Assembly (NCBI RefSeq): GCF_900115245.1
Contig: NZ_FOVT01000012.1
Coordinates: 1-64,000, forward strand
DNA length: 64,000 nucleotides
Source of the DNA: Mesorhizobium sp. NFR06
GTDB lineage: Bacteria; Pseudomonadota; Alphaproteobacteria; Rhizobiales; Rhizobiaceae
Direction: 5' to 3'
Part shown: piece by piece, positions 62,469 through 64,000 of the stretch
Numbering within the stretch: position 1 is the first letter of the stretch
How the letters are laid out: each line of letters opens with the position of its first letter
The notes under the pieces: model-generated
The model's database searches: none
Told to the model about the DNA's origin: nothing
What the model saw: the letters and a program-made list of their open reading frames with translations, nothing else
Made by a program: the position numbers and the translations under genes

Positions 62469-63545
62469 CTATCGCCCCAAACCCTCGCGGCGGCGAACGA
62501 GGGATTGAAGCACTGCCGCGAGCACGATGATCGCGGCGGTCGCGAGCAACTGCGTGGCGGGGGTGATGTTGTTGAGCTGAAGGATGTTGGCCAAAGCGCC
62601 GAGCATGATGGTGCCGGCCACCGTGCCGACCATCGAGCCCGCGCCGCCGAACAGGCTGGTGCCGCCGATGACGACGGCGGCGATGGCGGTGAGCTCATAG
62701 CCCATGCCGTCATTGGCGCTGCCGAAGTTGAACTGGCCGGCGTGCACGATGCCGGCAAGGGCGGAGGCAAAGCCGGTGATGGCGTAGACCGAGATCTTCA
62801 CCATCGACACCGGCACGCCGGAAATGCGCGCGGCGCGCTCGTTGCCGCCGACGGCATAGACGTAGCGGCCGAAGCGGGTGGTGTTGAGCACCAGCGTAGC
62901 GATCGCGGCAAAGATGATGAAGACGATGGTCGCCACCGGCACGGTGTTGCCGAACAGGCGCTCGCCCAGCACCGCGAACACCGGAGGCGCGAGGCCCGGG
63001 CCGTCGCCATAGGAGATGTTGATGTACTGGTTGCCGGACACGATCAGCGCCAGGCCCCGCGCCGCCTGCAGGCCGGCCAGCGTCACGATGAAGGGCTCCA
63101 GCCGGAAGCGGGTGGAGATCGTGCCCTGGACGATGCCGAAGACGACTCCCATGGCGAGCACGGCCAAAATCGTCGGGATCAGCCCGAAGCCGCCGGAGAT
63201 CATCATGGTGGCGGTGACCACGGCGGAGAGGCCGAGCACCGCGCCGACCGACAGGTCGATTCCGGCGGTGATGATGACGAAGGTCATACCGATGGCGATG
63301 ATGCCGGTCTCCGACACGGCGCGCACGATGTTGGCGATGTTGTCGGGATTGAGGAACAGGATCTCGCCATGGCGCCGCGGCGAGAAGATGACGCCGCCGA
63401 TCGCCACCAGCACCAGGCCGATCAGGCTCTGGAAGCGAACGATGATGGCCAGCGGGTCGACGCGATGCTTTTGCGCCGCAGCTGGCGCGGCCGTCGGGCT
63501 TGGCATCGCCGGGTTAGCCGTCCTCTCAATCTTCTGGTCCGACAT
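62469..63545 (-). CDS. Sugar ABC transporter permease (RbsC/BPD_transp_2)
   Basis: A 358-aa inner-membrane permease of the CUT2 class with about 8-10 hydrophobic helices. The conserved cytoplasmic loop VGGNERAARISGVPVSMVKISVYAI is near residues 232-256 and GAGSMVGTVAGTIMLGALANILQL near 304-327. A Pro/Ala-rich N-terminus precedes helix 1. Its ATG shares one base with the ATPase stop (TGATG), so translation is coupled. Substrate as for the binding protein. Confidence 0.92.
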   Translation of the reverse strand: MSDQKIERTANPAMPSPTAAPAAAQKHRVDPLAIIVRFQSLIGLVLVAIGGVIFSPRRHGEILFLNPDNIANIVRAVSETGIIAIGMTFVIITAGIDLSVGAVLGLSAVVTATMMISGGFGLIPTILAVLAMGVVFGIVQGTISTRFRLEPFIVTLAGLQAARGLALIVSGNQYINISYGDGPGLAPPVFAVLGERLFGNTVPVATIVFIIFAAIATLVLNTTRFGRYVYAVGGNERAARISGVPVSMVKISVYAITGFASALAGIVHAGQFNFGSANDGMGYELTAIAAVVIGGTSLFGGAGSMVGTVAGTIMLGALANILQLNNITPATQLLATAAIIVLAAVLQSLVRRREGLGR

Positions 63546-64000
63546 CAGGCCTCCCTGCCATTTGCCGCGGCAAGCACGGTGTGCTCGTCGACGCCGCCGT
63601 TGAATTCCGCCACATTGCGCCCCTGGCGCAGCACCACGATCCGGTCGCAGAGCCCGATCAGCTCCGGCATCTCGCTGGAGGCCACCAGAATGCCCAGCCC
63701 CTGTGCCGCCAGCGCCCGCAGCCGGGCATAGATCTCGCCTTTCGCGCCGACATCGACGCCGCGCGTAGGCTCATCGAGCAGCAGCAGGCGCGGATTGCCG
63801 AGGATTTCCTTCGCCAGCACCACCTTCTGCTGGTTGCCGCCGGAAAGCGCTCCGACGGCGATGTCGGGATTCTTCGGGCGGATGTCGAACTGGCCGAAGG
63901 ATTGTCTCACAGCCTCCGCCTGGCGGCGCGCCGACATCAGGCCGGCCGGCGAGATGCGGCGGATCACCGACATCACCAGATTGAGACCGACCGCCATCCT
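63545..64000 (-). CDS. Sugar ABC transporter ATPase, C-terminal part (cut by window end)
   Basis: The final 151 codons of a CUT2-type double ATPase (RbsA-like); the first ATPase domain lies outside the window. The visible second domain has the signature ALSGGNQQKVVLAKEI, Walker B LLLDEPTRGVDVG and VASSEMPELIGLCDRIVVL. In RbsA-type proteins this half usually keeps or lacks the catalytic Glu; here the DEP Glu is present. It is first of the visible operon genes. Confidence 0.93.
   Translation of the reverse strand, partial: RMAVGLNLVMSVIRRISPAGLMSARRQAEAVRQSFGQFDIRPKNPDIAVGALSGGNQQKVVLAKEILGNPRLLLLDEPTRGVDVGAKGEIYARLRALAAQGLGILVASSEMPELIGLCDRIVVLRQGRNVAEFNGGVDEHTVLAAANGREA

Overview
The window is about 64 kb of GC-rich chromosome from an alphaproteobacterium of the Rhizobiales, most likely Mesorhizobium or a close relative (an inference; no rRNA is present to test it). 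The evidence is the full aapJQMP general amino-acid transporter, a ppk-ppx pair, a CIRCE-controlled groESL operon, FumC, a metC-type lyase, many TetR/LysR/AraC/MarR regulators each divergent from a small operon, and several families of short palindromic repeats between genes. Codon use and gene density look uniform. No tRNA, rRNA, CRISPR array, prophage or integrative element was seen. The only mobile element is a truncated IS630-type transposase at the left edge.

Layout. 1-0.7 kb: IS630 fragment and a gene remnant. 0.7-4.4 kb: emrR-emrA-emrB drug-efflux operon (minus), with a palindromic repeat and a 120-nt foldable element between emrA and emrB. 4.7-10.6 kb: a divergent operon of RND adaptor, FAD monooxygenase and RND pump. 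10.8-14.6 kb: small secreted protein, winged-helix/TPR regulator, AraC-GyrI regulator, MarR-GNAT fusion. 14.9-19.3 kb: operon of MFS transporter, sugar-lactone oxidase and PLP racemase/deaminase-like protein, with a divergent TetR gene and a perfect operator. 19.4-21.6 kb: LysR/SDR pair and a small unknown ORF. 21.7-24.1 kb: groES-groEL, ending in an exact 77-bp tandem duplication that includes the groEL stop codon and a hairpin. 24.1-29.0 kb: stress and detoxification genes (TetR, quinone-reductase-like MDR, two OsmC proteins, NTF2-like, GFA, AraC).

29.1-35.4 kb: LysE exporter, 52-aa protein, YkgJ, YciI, GST, CsbD, Tat-type phosphoesterase, a secreted unknown, and a TetR/NIPSNAP pair with twin operators. 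35.4-39.4 kb: betaine/choline-type binding protein, alpha/beta hydrolase and amidase in one operon under a BetI-like regulator, with no permease or ATPase nearby. 39.5-43.9 kb: LysR, cupin, fumC and two DoxX genes. 43.9-47.6 kb: ppk-ppx. 47.9-50.1 kb: zinc-finger protein, FAD monooxygenase and a DUF2459 protein. 50.3-54.6 kb: aapJQMP. 55-59.7 kb: metC, an ECF-like sigma factor, DUF4142, cupredoxin and HPP-CBS membrane protein. 59.7-64 kb: crotonase/TetR pair and a CUT2-type sugar ABC operon cut by the window end.

I found no clearly new multi-gene system. The observations most worth checking are the groEL tail duplication, a dispersed repeat that supplies coding sequence to two unrelated proteins, the orphan betaine-type binding-protein operon, the monooxygenase embedded in an RND pump operon, and the foldable element between emrA and emrB.
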